64,000 nt of DNA from Brevibacillus reuszeri (GTDB taxonomy: Bacteria > Bacillota > Bacilli > Brevibacillales > Brevibacillaceae). The stretch lies in contig NZ_LGIQ01000005.1 of NCBI RefSeq assembly GCF_001187725.1, forward strand, positions 495,148 through 559,147, in the 5' to 3' direction. The notes under the pieces were generated by a model. That model searched no databases, was not told the DNA's origin, and saw nothing but the letters and a program-made list of their open reading frames with translations. Made by a program: the position numbers and the translations under genes. Shown one piece after another: positions 7,730-15,142 of the stretch. Position 1 is the stretch's first letter. Each line of letters begins with the position of its first letter.

Positions 7730-9727
7730 TCAGTGTTTTATTGGCAGTGAATAATAGCCAAATGCTAAATCAAGCAAGGCGCTTGCTTCCTGGCGCTTCA
7801 GTAAATCTTTTGCGCGGAATGTGAAAGAGCCATCTGCGTTTACCTTTGTATCAGGATCGACGATGCCCTGTGAAACAAGAGCAGTGATCGCCTCTGCTGC
7901 CCATGCATCGGCAGTGTCCTGTAGCTTCACTTTGCTGGTTGCAATCGGCTGGAGCTGCTTCAAATTTTGGATCATGACAGCAGCGACTTGTCTTGTGATT
8001 GGTGCCGATGGGTTTAAATTAGGGATGCCTGCAACCATTTGCTGTCTAATCCCATCCGCTTGCCCGGGAAATACGCTCCAGCCATGTGCTTTAATCAGAG
8101 CATCAGTAAATTCGCCTTGCGTCATGGTTCCTGTCGGATCAAACTGGTTTCCCGTTTTCGCGCTCATAATGGAAAGTGCACTGAGGTTGTTGATATAGTT
8201 CTTATAGCTGCTGGCGTTCGGAACATCGGAGAACGATTGCTTCTGATTCATTTTTTGTGAATGAGCGACGACTCCGACGCCTTTTTGCGTGGAATAATAG
8301 AAATACGTAATGTTGCCGGCCTTATCTTCCTTAAATGCGATTTTATTGCCTTCCTCATCTACAAAGAGCAGCGGGTGAATCATTCGCAGCTTTTGCTTTC
8401 CGTTAATCTCATCTTCTAGCACGAGTGATCCATTCTCATACACAAAAGAAGTGCGGATCGCCAATGCACGCGTGTTTTGGTACATGCCGATATATTTTTG
8501 TGCATTTTTTTCACTCAAAGGCAAGTAAGCAGGCTCTGCCTTTTCTTTTTCCGGGAAATAATGATCCATGAATTCCTGGTAGATATCGACACTCATCATG
8601 GAATCATTGTTGTAAGACATGAAAAACGCGGTTTTTTGCTCCGGGATCAAAACCATCAGGGAAGAATGGCCTGGCATGTTTCCGCCCTTCAAAACAACGT
8701 GCTGACCATTTGCCAGCTCATTAAAATACGTTTCAAAGCCTACGGTCGCGATTGGGATGTCCTTTTCCACGAAAATCTGGTAAGCATGCATCAAGTCCAT
8801 GCTTTTCTTGCTGACGATTTCTTTGCCTTCAAATTGTCCGTTTTGCAGCTGCATGATCATGTACTTGGCCATGTCTTCTCCGGTTGATAAAATGCTACCC
8901 TGTGGTCCATCGGTCGGAGCATGACCAAATGTCGGATGTGGCTCGCCAGTCGGCCCGTAATGAGCAGCCATTCGTTTTAAAAGCTCGGGCTTAAAGCGTA
9001 CGCTTGATGAGTTCATTCCGAGAGGCTTGAACACTTTTTCATCCATATACTGTGCAAATGGCATTCCACTTACTTTTTCAACGGCGTATCCAGCGAGTAA
9101 GAATCCAAAATTGTCATAGGTATAGGCCTCTCCAGGAGGGCGAATGACCGTCGGCATATGCTTCGGAAGAAATTCTTCCATCGAGATGTCCTGCCCGATA
9201 TATTCCGGTCCGATAAAGGTAGTGATATCAGGCAGGTCTACGCCGCTTGTATAGGTCAGCATGTCATAGAGGGTGAGCGGTTTTCCTGTCGTATTGGGAA
9301 CCTTTAGCCCGCCTAGGTATTCCTCTACATTGTGATGCAGGTCCATTTTGCCCTCATCAACTTGTTGCATGACTGCCAAGGCGGTAAAGGTTTTCGTTAC
9401 AGAAGCAATTTGGAATACCGTGTCTTTATCAACAGGGATGTTCTTTTCCTTGTCAGCGAAGCCATAGCCTTTGTTTATGATAACCTTGCCATCACGGACG
9501 ACAACAAAGCTGGAACCATTCACATTAAATTTCTTCATTTTATCTGCAAATAGTGGATCGGCAAATGCTTCTACTTCTTTGGCATCCAGTGGACCTTTTA
9601 TGCTGGGGGCAGCAGATGTGGCCGTCTGTTTTGATTCCACGGCACCGAGGGGCTGCGTGCATGCAGCAACCAACGTTGTGGAAAGCAGAAAAATAGTGAG
9701 ACTCATTTTTTGAAAAGCTTTTTTCAT
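7730..9727 (-). CDS. Class C beta-lactamase-family serine hydrolase, lipoprotein with SLH repeats
   Basis: This 665-residue exported protein starts at ATG 9727 after AAAAGGAG. Residues 1-23 form a lipoprotein signal ending TTLVAAC with lipidated Cys23. The catalytic domain (about 55-395) has the serine beta-lactamase/penicillin-binding fold motifs SVTK (Ser109, Lys112), Y204-D-N206 and a KGG/GH third motif near 347-354. A beta-rich segment follows (405-490), then S-layer homology units (about 498-548 and 601-656, with a degenerate middle one) that bind pyruvylated wall polymer. The substrate could be D-Ala peptides or esters, and true beta-lactamase activity is not implied. Having both a lipid anchor and SLH repeats is unusual. 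Confidence 0.85.
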   Translation of the reverse strand: MKKAFQKMSLTIFLLSTTLVAACTQPLGAVESKQTATSAAPSIKGPLDAKEVEAFADPLFADKMKKFNVNGSSFVVVRDGKVIINKGYGFADKEKNIPVDKDTVFQIASVTKTFTALAVMQQVDEGKMDLHHNVEEYLGGLKVPNTTGKPLTLYDMLTYTSGVDLPDITTFIGPEYIGQDISMEEFLPKHMPTVIRPPGEAYTYDNFGFLLAGYAVEKVSGMPFAQYMDEKVFKPLGMNSSSVRFKPELLKRMAAHYGPTGEPHPTFGHAPTDGPQGSILSTGEDMAKYMIMQLQNGQFEGKEIVSKKSMDLMHAYQIFVEKDIPIATVGFETYFNELANGQHVVLKGGNMPGHSSLMVLIPEQKTAFFMSYNNDSMMSVDIYQEFMDHYFPEKEKAEPAYLPLSEKNAQKYIGMYQNTRALAIRTSFVYENGSLVLEDEINGKQKLRMIHPLLFVDEEGNKIAFKEDKAGNITYFYYSTQKGVGVVAHSQKMNQKQSFSDVPNASSYKNYINNLSALSIMSAKTGNQFDPTGTMTQGEFTDALIKAHGWSVFPGQADGIRQQMVAGIPNLNPSAPITRQVAAVMIQNLKQLQPIATSKVKLQDTADAWAAEAITALVSQGIVDPDTKVNADGSFTFRAKDLLKRQEASALLDLAFGYYSLPIKH

Positions 9728-9884
9728 GTGCGATTCTCCTTTTGTTTTTGGTGAGCAAGTTTGAGGGCGTCGACTCTGAGAGTGAGCGCTTAGGCACAGT
9801 ATGGCAAAGCACACGTCATACCCAGTAGTTACTTCCTGTCATCACTTTCTGCTCCACCAAAAAGCTGCTGTCACTGATGAATGC

Positions 9885-9918
9885 TGTCATATGACATTTT
9901 GGCACTAGCTCATATGAC
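9885..9918. promoter_or_regulatory. TCATATGA palindromes in the divergent intergenic region
   Basis: A perfect 12-bp palindrome TGTCATATGACA at 9885-9896 is followed by CTCATATGACG at 9909-9919. Related TGTCAT/TGTCAC half-sites occur at about 9837, 9869 and 9947. The region separates the SLH hydrolase from the sensor-kinase operon. A LuxR/NarL-type regulator is encoded in that operon and commonly binds such short palindromes, so this may be its operator. This is inference. Confidence 0.4.
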
Positions 9919-9994
9919 GCGCTACGGATTACGGTAAGGACAGACCGTCATCAGTGTGTCGGAAAAAGGGATAGACAGGAGAGAGTTGGCTTTG

Positions 9995-10582
9995 ATGAAA
10001 AGAGCGATCATGCGAAACGTGCAAAATTTTATCTTCTTGATGTTTACATTTGCTTCAGGTGTGTTTTACTTTTGTTTTTATTTGAGTGCGATTGCACTCG
10101 GTCTGGCTTTGTCATTTACCGTAGTGGGAATTCCATTGCTGACGAATGTATTGCGGACATCTCAAACCTTTGTCCAGTATGAACGTATTCAGACAAAGAT
10201 TTATACCGATATCTCGATTGAGCCGCTGGCAGCCAGACAAAGAGCAGAGGGAAATCAATGGATGCAAGCAAAGGCTGAACTAACGGATGGAAGAAACTGG
10301 AGAATAGTTTATTGGCTGATGCAAAAGTTTACAATTGGAATTAGTAGTCTTTTGATCGGAGTCATTATTTACATTGCACCGGTTTTGTTTGTGCTCGTAC
10401 CGCTGTTCTACCGATATACGGAGATAAATTTTTGGGGGATGGCTGTGGATACGGAGTTGAAGGCATTACTTATTATGAGTTTAGGAATCATCCTCATGAT
10501 CGGGTGCTCCAAAATAGGGAACGGACTGGTACAATTGATTGGTGGGTACACACGCTTAATGTTCAAAGCAATTAGGGGATGA
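9995..10582 (+). CDS. Putative sensor-domain membrane protein
   Basis: This 195-residue protein has four likely membrane helices in two pairs (FIFLMFTFASGVFYFCFYLSA / ALGLALSFTVVGIPLL and IGISSLLIGVIIYIAPVLFVLVPLF / LLIMSLGIILMIG). The layout resembles the putative-sensor domain found at the N-terminus of some histidine kinases. Here it stands alone and ends four bases before the kinase gene, so it may act as a separate sensor or partner for it. I chose ATG 9995 with AGGAGAGA upstream. GTG 9956 is a possible longer start. Confidence 0.6.
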   Translation: MKRAIMRNVQNFIFLMFTFASGVFYFCFYLSAIALGLALSFTVVGIPLLTNVLRTSQTFVQYERIQTKIYTDISIEPLAARQRAEGNQWMQAKAELTDGRNWRIVYWLMQKFTIGISSLLIGVIIYIAPVLFVLVPLFYRYTEINFWGMAVDTELKALLIMSLGIILMIGCSKIGNGLVQLIGGYTRLMFKAIRG

Positions 10583-10586
10583 TGGT

Positions 10587-12392
10587 TTGCTTGATATTGT
10601 GAAACAATGGGTCTGGTATGACTGGGTGCTACTTTTTCTACGTCTGATCACTTGCTTTTCACTCACTGTTAAGATAGTAGAAGTGGGAGATCATCTCACA
10701 CTGCCCCTATGGATTGTCTTGTTATGGGAAATTATGGCCTTTTCTGTGCCGTGGATTTGTTTATTGCTCAGTTATCGTTACTACCTGATCACAGAAATGC
10801 TCTTGTTTGGCGGCGTTTGTCTGTATCTCACGTCCTTGTTTCCAGAGGCTAATCTTACTTTTTTGATGCCAGCTTTTATGATTGCTGCAAACAGTGCGGA
10901 GAAATCGTATCGCTGGTCGGCTCCCATTACGATTATCCTTTTACCCATGCTGATTGTGCTTTTTTCACATGGGATTGAGGCGATACAGATTATTTCACAA
11001 GTCGGAATCGCTTATTTGATGGGGTTTGCTTTTCATTTACTCATCGTCAATCACCGGCAAAATGAAATTATTCGCAAGCAAAACAGTGTGCTGGAGCAGT
11101 ACCTCACCCAAATCGAGAGAGTAACGCTGCTGGAGGAGCGAAATCGGCTTTCCAAGGATCTGCATGACACGATGGGGCATTCGTATACCTCGATCATCAT
11201 GGGTCTGGAAACCTTGCGGCCGGATGTGGCTACGCAGGAAGGGGAGCAAAAGCTCGAATCTCTCTTGCAGCTCGCTCGAAAAAGCATGGAGGAAGTGAGA
11301 GGGTATTTGCATCAGATGGAGTCCCCACAAGAGACGCTTCCTTTGGTCCATACGTTGAGGCAGGTTGCGGAGGAGTTTCAGACACATGCAAACGTGAATG
11401 TGCGTTTTCGTGCGATTGGGGACGAATATCCTGTCGCGAAGCAGGTGAAAATGACCATGTTTCGCTGCTTGCAGGAATCTATGACGAACGCGGTACGCCA
11501 CGGTCAAGCGACGGATATCGTCGTTTCCTTGCATTTTGAGCCGCAACAAACGAGATTGGAAGTACAGGATAACGGTCACGGGGTAGAAAACTGGAAGGAC
11601 GGCTTCGGGATCACGGCGATGAAGGAGAGGGCCGCTCATTTGCAAGGAAGAGTATCCATTTACTCAGAGCGGGGAGAAGGGACGCTCGTTACCTGCTTCG
11701 TGCCGAGGCTGGTGGAGAGCGTCGATGAAACGATTCGGTTGTTAATCGTTGATGACCACTCGTTCATTCGGGAAAGCCTGCGCACCATACTCGAGGGACA
11801 GCGGGATTTGCAGGTAGTTGGGATGGCCGAGGATGGGGCGCAGGCTCTGGAGCTGTGCGAGGAACTGGAGCCAAACCTCGTGCTGATGGACCTCGAGATG
11901 CCGAATATGGACGGGATCACTGCGACAAAACGGATGAAGGAAAAATGGCCCGGTATTCGTGTCCTCGTCCTGTCTACGTTTCAGGATACCGAAAAAGCCA
12001 AGGAAATCATGCGCAGTGGCGCAGACGGCTATCTCTTGAAATCGATTGAATCGCGCGAGCTTGCGGAAACGATTCGCCTCGTTCATCGTGGCGGTACGAT
12101 GATTGCGCAGGACCTGTTTCATAAAATGCTGGATGCACCAGTGAACGAACAGGAAGAGCTGCACGTTGTACCGAATACAAGCGAAAAAGACAAGAATCAT
12201 TATGGTTTAACGAAGCGGGAGCAGGAAATATTGCAGATGCTGTCCAAAGGAATGCGCTATAAAACAATCGCCTCCAAGCTGTATTTGTCAGACGGGACAG
12301 TGCGCAATTATGCGTCAGCTCTGTATGACAAGCTCGGTGTGCGGAATCGGGATGATGCGATACAAAAAGCGCAAGAGGAAGGATTGCTGTAG
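10587..12392 (+). CDS. Histidine kinase fused to a LuxR/NarL-type response regulator
   Basis: A single 601-codon frame holds a complete DesK/NarX-type kinase and a complete DNA-binding regulator. Residues 1-155 contain about five membrane helices. HisKA_3 with His193 (SKDLHDTMGH) comes next, then HATPase (TNAVRHGQ; DNGHGVENWKDGFGI) to about 375. A receiver starts near 385 (LLIVDDHSF, Asp435 in LVLMDLEMP) and a LuxR helix-turn-helix fills about 535-600 (LTKREQEILQMLSKG). Such modules are normally two adjacent genes. Because the kinase part is membrane-bound, the DNA-binding part would be tethered unless an internal start, for example in-frame GTG 11712 at the junction, releases a free regulator. 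The TTG start has AGGGGATGA before it. Confidence 0.85.
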   Translation: MLDIVKQWVWYDWVLLFLRLITCFSLTVKIVEVGDHLTLPLWIVLLWEIMAFSVPWICLLLSYRYYLITEMLLFGGVCLYLTSLFPEANLTFLMPAFMIAANSAEKSYRWSAPITIILLPMLIVLFSHGIEAIQIISQVGIAYLMGFAFHLLIVNHRQNEIIRKQNSVLEQYLTQIERVTLLEERNRLSKDLHDTMGHSYTSIIMGLETLRPDVATQEGEQKLESLLQLARKSMEEVRGYLHQMESPQETLPLVHTLRQVAEEFQTHANVNVRFRAIGDEYPVAKQVKMTMFRCLQESMTNAVRHGQATDIVVSLHFEPQQTRLEVQDNGHGVENWKDGFGITAMKERAAHLQGRVSIYSERGEGTLVTCFVPRLVESVDETIRLLIVDDHSFIRESLRTILEGQRDLQVVGMAEDGAQALELCEELEPNLVLMDLEMPNMDGITATKRMKEKWPGIRVLVLSTFQDTEKAKEIMRSGADGYLLKSIESRELAETIRLVHRGGTMIAQDLFHKMLDAPVNEQEELHVVPNTSEKDKNHYGLTKREQEILQMLSKGMRYKTIASKLYLSDGTVRNYASALYDKLGVRNRDDAIQKAQEEGLL

Positions 12393-12400
12393 CGAATGAA

Positions 12401-12430
12401 AGCCAGGGAGAGTGAGCCCTGGCTTTTTCT
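12401..12430 (+). terminator. Terminator of the kinase-regulator operon
   Basis: Perfect 8-bp stem AGCCAGGG/CCCTGGCT with an eight-base loop, followed by TTTTTCTCTTT. Confidence 0.85.
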
Positions 12431-12436
12431 CTTTGT

Positions 12437-13384
12437 TCATGAAAACGAATAGTGAGAGGAAAGCTCTGACAAATAGCTTTTCATACAGTCTAAAAGCTCT
12501 GGGGGGTGCTTCACCGTCGCATCTTTTCCGGCACCAATGAAGAACTTGGCAAAAAACAACAGGTCTCGCTTCGCTATGCTTCCTTCGAGCCAGCCGGTCC
12601 CATCCTTGCGAATATGGAGCTGGGCTGCTAGACCTGGCTCAGCCTCGCATGCCTGCACGCCTGTTTTGGTCAGCTCTGCCAACAGTGCAAGTTGCTCCTG
12701 CTCTTCGATCGGATGACTGGGGCTGTTATCGAGGTGCATATGCCATAGATCCCTCGGTTTTGTGTCGGATGGGACAGCAGAATGGATACGATCACAGCGG
12801 AATACGCGAATGTCATCGTTTTGGAAGCAATAAGCGCGGCAATACCAAAGGCCGTTTCTTGTATAAATGCCAATCGGCTGTATAAGACGATCAGCCCGTT
12901 TCTCTGTGGATTCGTAATCGATACACAGCACCCTTTGCTGGATCGCGGCTTCGAGGAGGACGGATAAATACGGTGAGCTGGCTTGTCTGGTCGGGGTAAT
13001 GAAATCGACACGGTTCTTCATTTGCTCAATCCGATCTCGGATGTCCTGTGACATGAACTGAGTAAACTTTTTCAATGCAGAAGAAGCCTCAGCCGAAAAA
13101 GGCAGCGAGGAATAGTGGCGTAGGGCATGAATGGCAAAAAAGATGGCAACGGCTTCTTCTTCAGAGAAAGCGATGGGCGGCAAGATTCTCTCCTTGAGCA
13201 CCTGGTAGCCACCATGTGGACCGACTTCCGAATATAGAGGCACGCCAAGCTCGCTCAGCTCTTGCAAATCTCGCAGGATCGTTCGCGTGGATACGCCAAA
13301 CTCGTAGGCAAGCTCGCCGGCGGTGAATTTCCGTTTGCGATTGACGGTCAGCATTAATTCCAGTAGTCTTTTGGATTTAGACAT
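12437..13384 (-). CDS. YafY-type transcriptional regulator (HTH plus WYL domain)
   Basis: This 315-residue protein has an N-terminal DeoR-like helix-turn-helix (KFTAGELAYEFGVSTRTILRDLQEL, about residues 20-45), then a WYL domain (CIDYESTEKRADRLIQPIGIYTRNG-type core around 155-190) that often senses ligands or nucleic acid. It likely controls the divergent alpha/beta hydrolase gene 111 bases away. The start at 13384 is favoured because the motif begins there and GGGAG lies 13 bases before. A longer GTG start at 13429 would run through the putative operator. Confidence 0.82.
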   Translation of the reverse strand: MSKSKRLLELMLTVNRKRKFTAGELAYEFGVSTRTILRDLQELSELGVPLYSEVGPHGGYQVLKERILPPIAFSEEEAVAIFFAIHALRHYSSLPFSAEASSALKKFTQFMSQDIRDRIEQMKNRVDFITPTRQASSPYLSVLLEAAIQQRVLCIDYESTEKRADRLIQPIGIYTRNGLWYCRAYCFQNDDIRVFRCDRIHSAVPSDTKPRDLWHMHLDNSPSHPIEEQEQLALLAELTKTGVQACEAEPGLAAQLHIRKDGTGWLEGSIAKRDLLFFAKFFIGAGKDATVKHPPELLDCMKSYLSELSSHYSFS

Positions 13385-13413
13385 GGATTTTACTGTACTC
13401 CCGTTTTTAATTA

Positions 13414-13428
13414 TGACATGATCTGTCA
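13414..13428. promoter_or_regulatory. Candidate operator in the regulator/hydrolase divergent region
   Basis: TGACA-TGATC-TGTCA is a perfect inverted repeat with 5-bp arms, located between the divergent WYL regulator and hydrolase starts. Binding by the WYL regulator is inferred from position only. Confidence 0.4.
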
Positions 13429-13495
13429 CTATTGTCTGTTAGAGTGAAGGGGAAAGCAAGTCATTTACGATTCAAAAGAAAAAGGAGGAAATGAC

Positions 13496-14320
13496 ATGTC
13501 TCATTCCACGGACAATCATTTGGCTACAAGAAAATACTTTCAATCGGGTGATATCAAGCTGTCTTACCTCGATTATGGGGGAGAGAGTACAAATGTGCTA
13601 CTCCTGCTGCACGGACATATGAATGATGCACGCACCTTTTCCGCATTCGCCGAGGCATTCCAAAAAGATTGGCGAGTGATTGGTTTGGATCAACGGGGCC
13701 ATGGCTGGAGCGAGCATCCGCCGCAAAAGGATTACACAAGAGACAGCTACGTCAATGACATCCTGAACCTGGTTCGTACGGAGCTAGGCGGACGATCTGT
13801 GACTGTTGTGGGACATTCCTTGGGTGGAGTCAATGCGTATCAGTTTGCTGCGCGCCACTCTGAATTGGTCAAAGCCGTTATTGTGGAGGACGTCGGTGCA
13901 GACATTTCCGCTGATTTATCTTTCGTGGAGCAGCTCCCCGAGCGTTCTGCTTCGCTAAAAGAATTGAGGGAATCGCTAGAGCGTGCAGGTGTGCGTGCCA
14001 TCGATTATTTTTCTGAAAGTGTATTTGAGGATGAAAAAGGATGGGGATTTCGTACTGATTTAAAAGGAATGAACAGCTCGCAGCAAAACATCAATGGTAG
14101 CTGGTGGGAAGAATGGCTTTCCTCTACATGCCCAATCTTGCTGATTCATGGCAAAAAAAGCTTTATCCTAGACGCAAACCAGGCAGAGCAGATGGTATCG
14201 CGAAGACCAAACACAAAGCTGGAAACCTTTGAGCAATGCGGTCACGGGGTCCATTCTGATGATCCTGACGGTTTTTATCAGGTAGTAAAAACGTTTCTAG
14301 ATGAACAGGTTGCGAGGTAA
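13496..14320 (+). CDS. Alpha/beta-fold hydrolase
   Basis: The 274-residue protein has the standard motifs of the fold: oxyanion region LLLHGHMND (about residue 37), GLDQRGHGWSEHP, the nucleophile elbow VVGHSLGGV (Ser near residue 109), an acidic residue after ILLIHGKKSF, and the catalytic histidine in CGHGVHSDDP near 250. It is probably a cytosolic esterase or haloperoxidase-like enzyme; the substrate cannot be told from sequence. Start: ATG with AAAGGAGGAAATGAC upstream. It is divergent from the WYL regulator, which probably controls it. Confidence 0.82.
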   Translation: MSHSTDNHLATRKYFQSGDIKLSYLDYGGESTNVLLLLHGHMNDARTFSAFAEAFQKDWRVIGLDQRGHGWSEHPPQKDYTRDSYVNDILNLVRTELGGRSVTVVGHSLGGVNAYQFAARHSELVKAVIVEDVGADISADLSFVEQLPERSASLKELRESLERAGVRAIDYFSESVFEDEKGWGFRTDLKGMNSSQQNINGSWWEEWLSSTCPILLIHGKKSFILDANQAEQMVSRRPNTKLETFEQCGHGVHSDDPDGFYQVVKTFLDEQVAR

Positions 14321-14419
14321 AATACAATACAACAAACAAAGGGAGAAGGGAGCAAGCCACCTTTTCCCTATTCGCAATCAACTGAAGAAGAATTGCATGA
14401 ATAATATTTTTTTTCAGAA

Positions 14420-14449
14420 TTGACACCGATATCATTCCTGTGATTTACT
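14420..14449 (+). promoter_or_regulatory. Promoter of the first glycine riboswitch transcript
   Basis: TTGACA at 14420-14425, 18 bases, then TTTACT at 14444-14449 preceded by TG one base upstream (extended -10). Transcription would start about 25 bases before the aptamer. Confidence 0.5.
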
Positions 14450-14480
14450 TAATGAAAAGTTATCCATCAATTGAATAGCG

Positions 14481-14667
14481 GCGGATGATGATTGTAGGAG
14501 AGACTAAACAAACCGGTTTAGCACCGAAGGAGCAAGTCCCATAAAACCCTTGGGATCAATCTCTCAGGTACCAGATACTACAATTGGACGCACCTCTGGA
14601 GAGCGCTTGAAAAAGCCACCCAAGGGGAATACTTCGGGCTAGTTGGACGAAGTTAAACTCTCAGGTA
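14481..14667 (+). ncRNA. Tandem glycine riboswitch 1 (two aptamers)
   Basis: Two glycine aptamers are arranged in tandem. The first runs from the GATGATTGTAGGAGAGAC start to the CTCTCAGGTACC stretch (about 14486-14586). The second runs from CTCTGGAGAGCGCTTG to ACTCTCAGGTAAAAAGGAC (about 14593-14675). The GGAGAG and CTCTCAGGTA blocks are the hallmark conserved elements of the class. A terminator follows at once, so glycine binding should permit readthrough into the HesB-like gene and lpdA. Confidence 0.95.
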
Positions 14668-14723
14668 AAAAGGACAGAGGAAAGGTAGAGTATCGTCACT
14701 CTATCTTTCCCCTGTCCTTTTTT
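14668..14723 (+). terminator. Riboswitch 1 expression platform (intrinsic terminator)
   Basis: A long hairpin pairs AAAGGACAG and GGAAAGGTAGAGT with ACTCTATCTTTCC and CTGTCCTTT, then a T run. The 5' arm overlaps the 3' end of the second aptamer, so folding of aptamer and terminator should compete. Confidence 0.9.
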
Positions 14724-14760
14724 GGTGTTCGCAAAAAGGGTTTAAGCGGAGGATGGCGGG

Positions 14761-15099
14761 ATGGGAAAGGAGGCAGGGAACGAGAACATGGAGCTATCGG
14801 TGAAGGATGCTGCTCACAGTGAACTCAGCAAGCTCAGCTTTCCAAAGGACACTGCTCTGCGGATAGACGTAGTGATGTCGGGAGATTGTGGATGTGCTTT
14901 TTCCGTCCAGCTGGCGGTTGATGAGTTGAGAAAAAACGATACGCTGGTCTATCAGAACAAAATTCCGTTCTGCATCGATCTTTTGACGAAGCGCAATCTG
15001 GGTGAGGTATTGACGATTGACTACAATCCGGACCAAGGCTTTACGCTGTCGAGCCCAGAGGAATTGTTTTCAGATCGGCTGCGTATTCGCACAAGCTGA
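14761..15099 (+). CDS. HesB/IscA-like iron-sulfur biosynthesis family protein
   Basis: This 112-residue protein resembles HesB-like (Fe-S_biosyn domain) proteins. A short beta-rich fold contains SGDCGCAFSVQLAVDE near residues 40-55, where scaffold or carrier proteins place cysteines; the usual C-terminal CGCG pair is not present. It is the first gene behind glycine riboswitch 1 and is followed by lpdA. A role in supplying or repairing the iron-sulfur clusters of LipA or SdaA, both encoded in the same glycine cluster, is plausible but inferred. Start ATG 14761 has GGAGG eight bases upstream; ATG 14788 is an alternative. Confidence 0.7.
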   Translation: MGKEAGNENMELSVKDAAHSELSKLSFPKDTALRIDVVMSGDCGCAFSVQLAVDELRKNDTLVYQNKIPFCIDLLTKRNLGEVLTIDYNPDQGFTLSSPEELFSDRLRIRTS

Positions 15100-15142
15100 T
15101 CGAACTAAGCGTGCAAATAGAGAGAAAAAGTGGGGGAAAACC

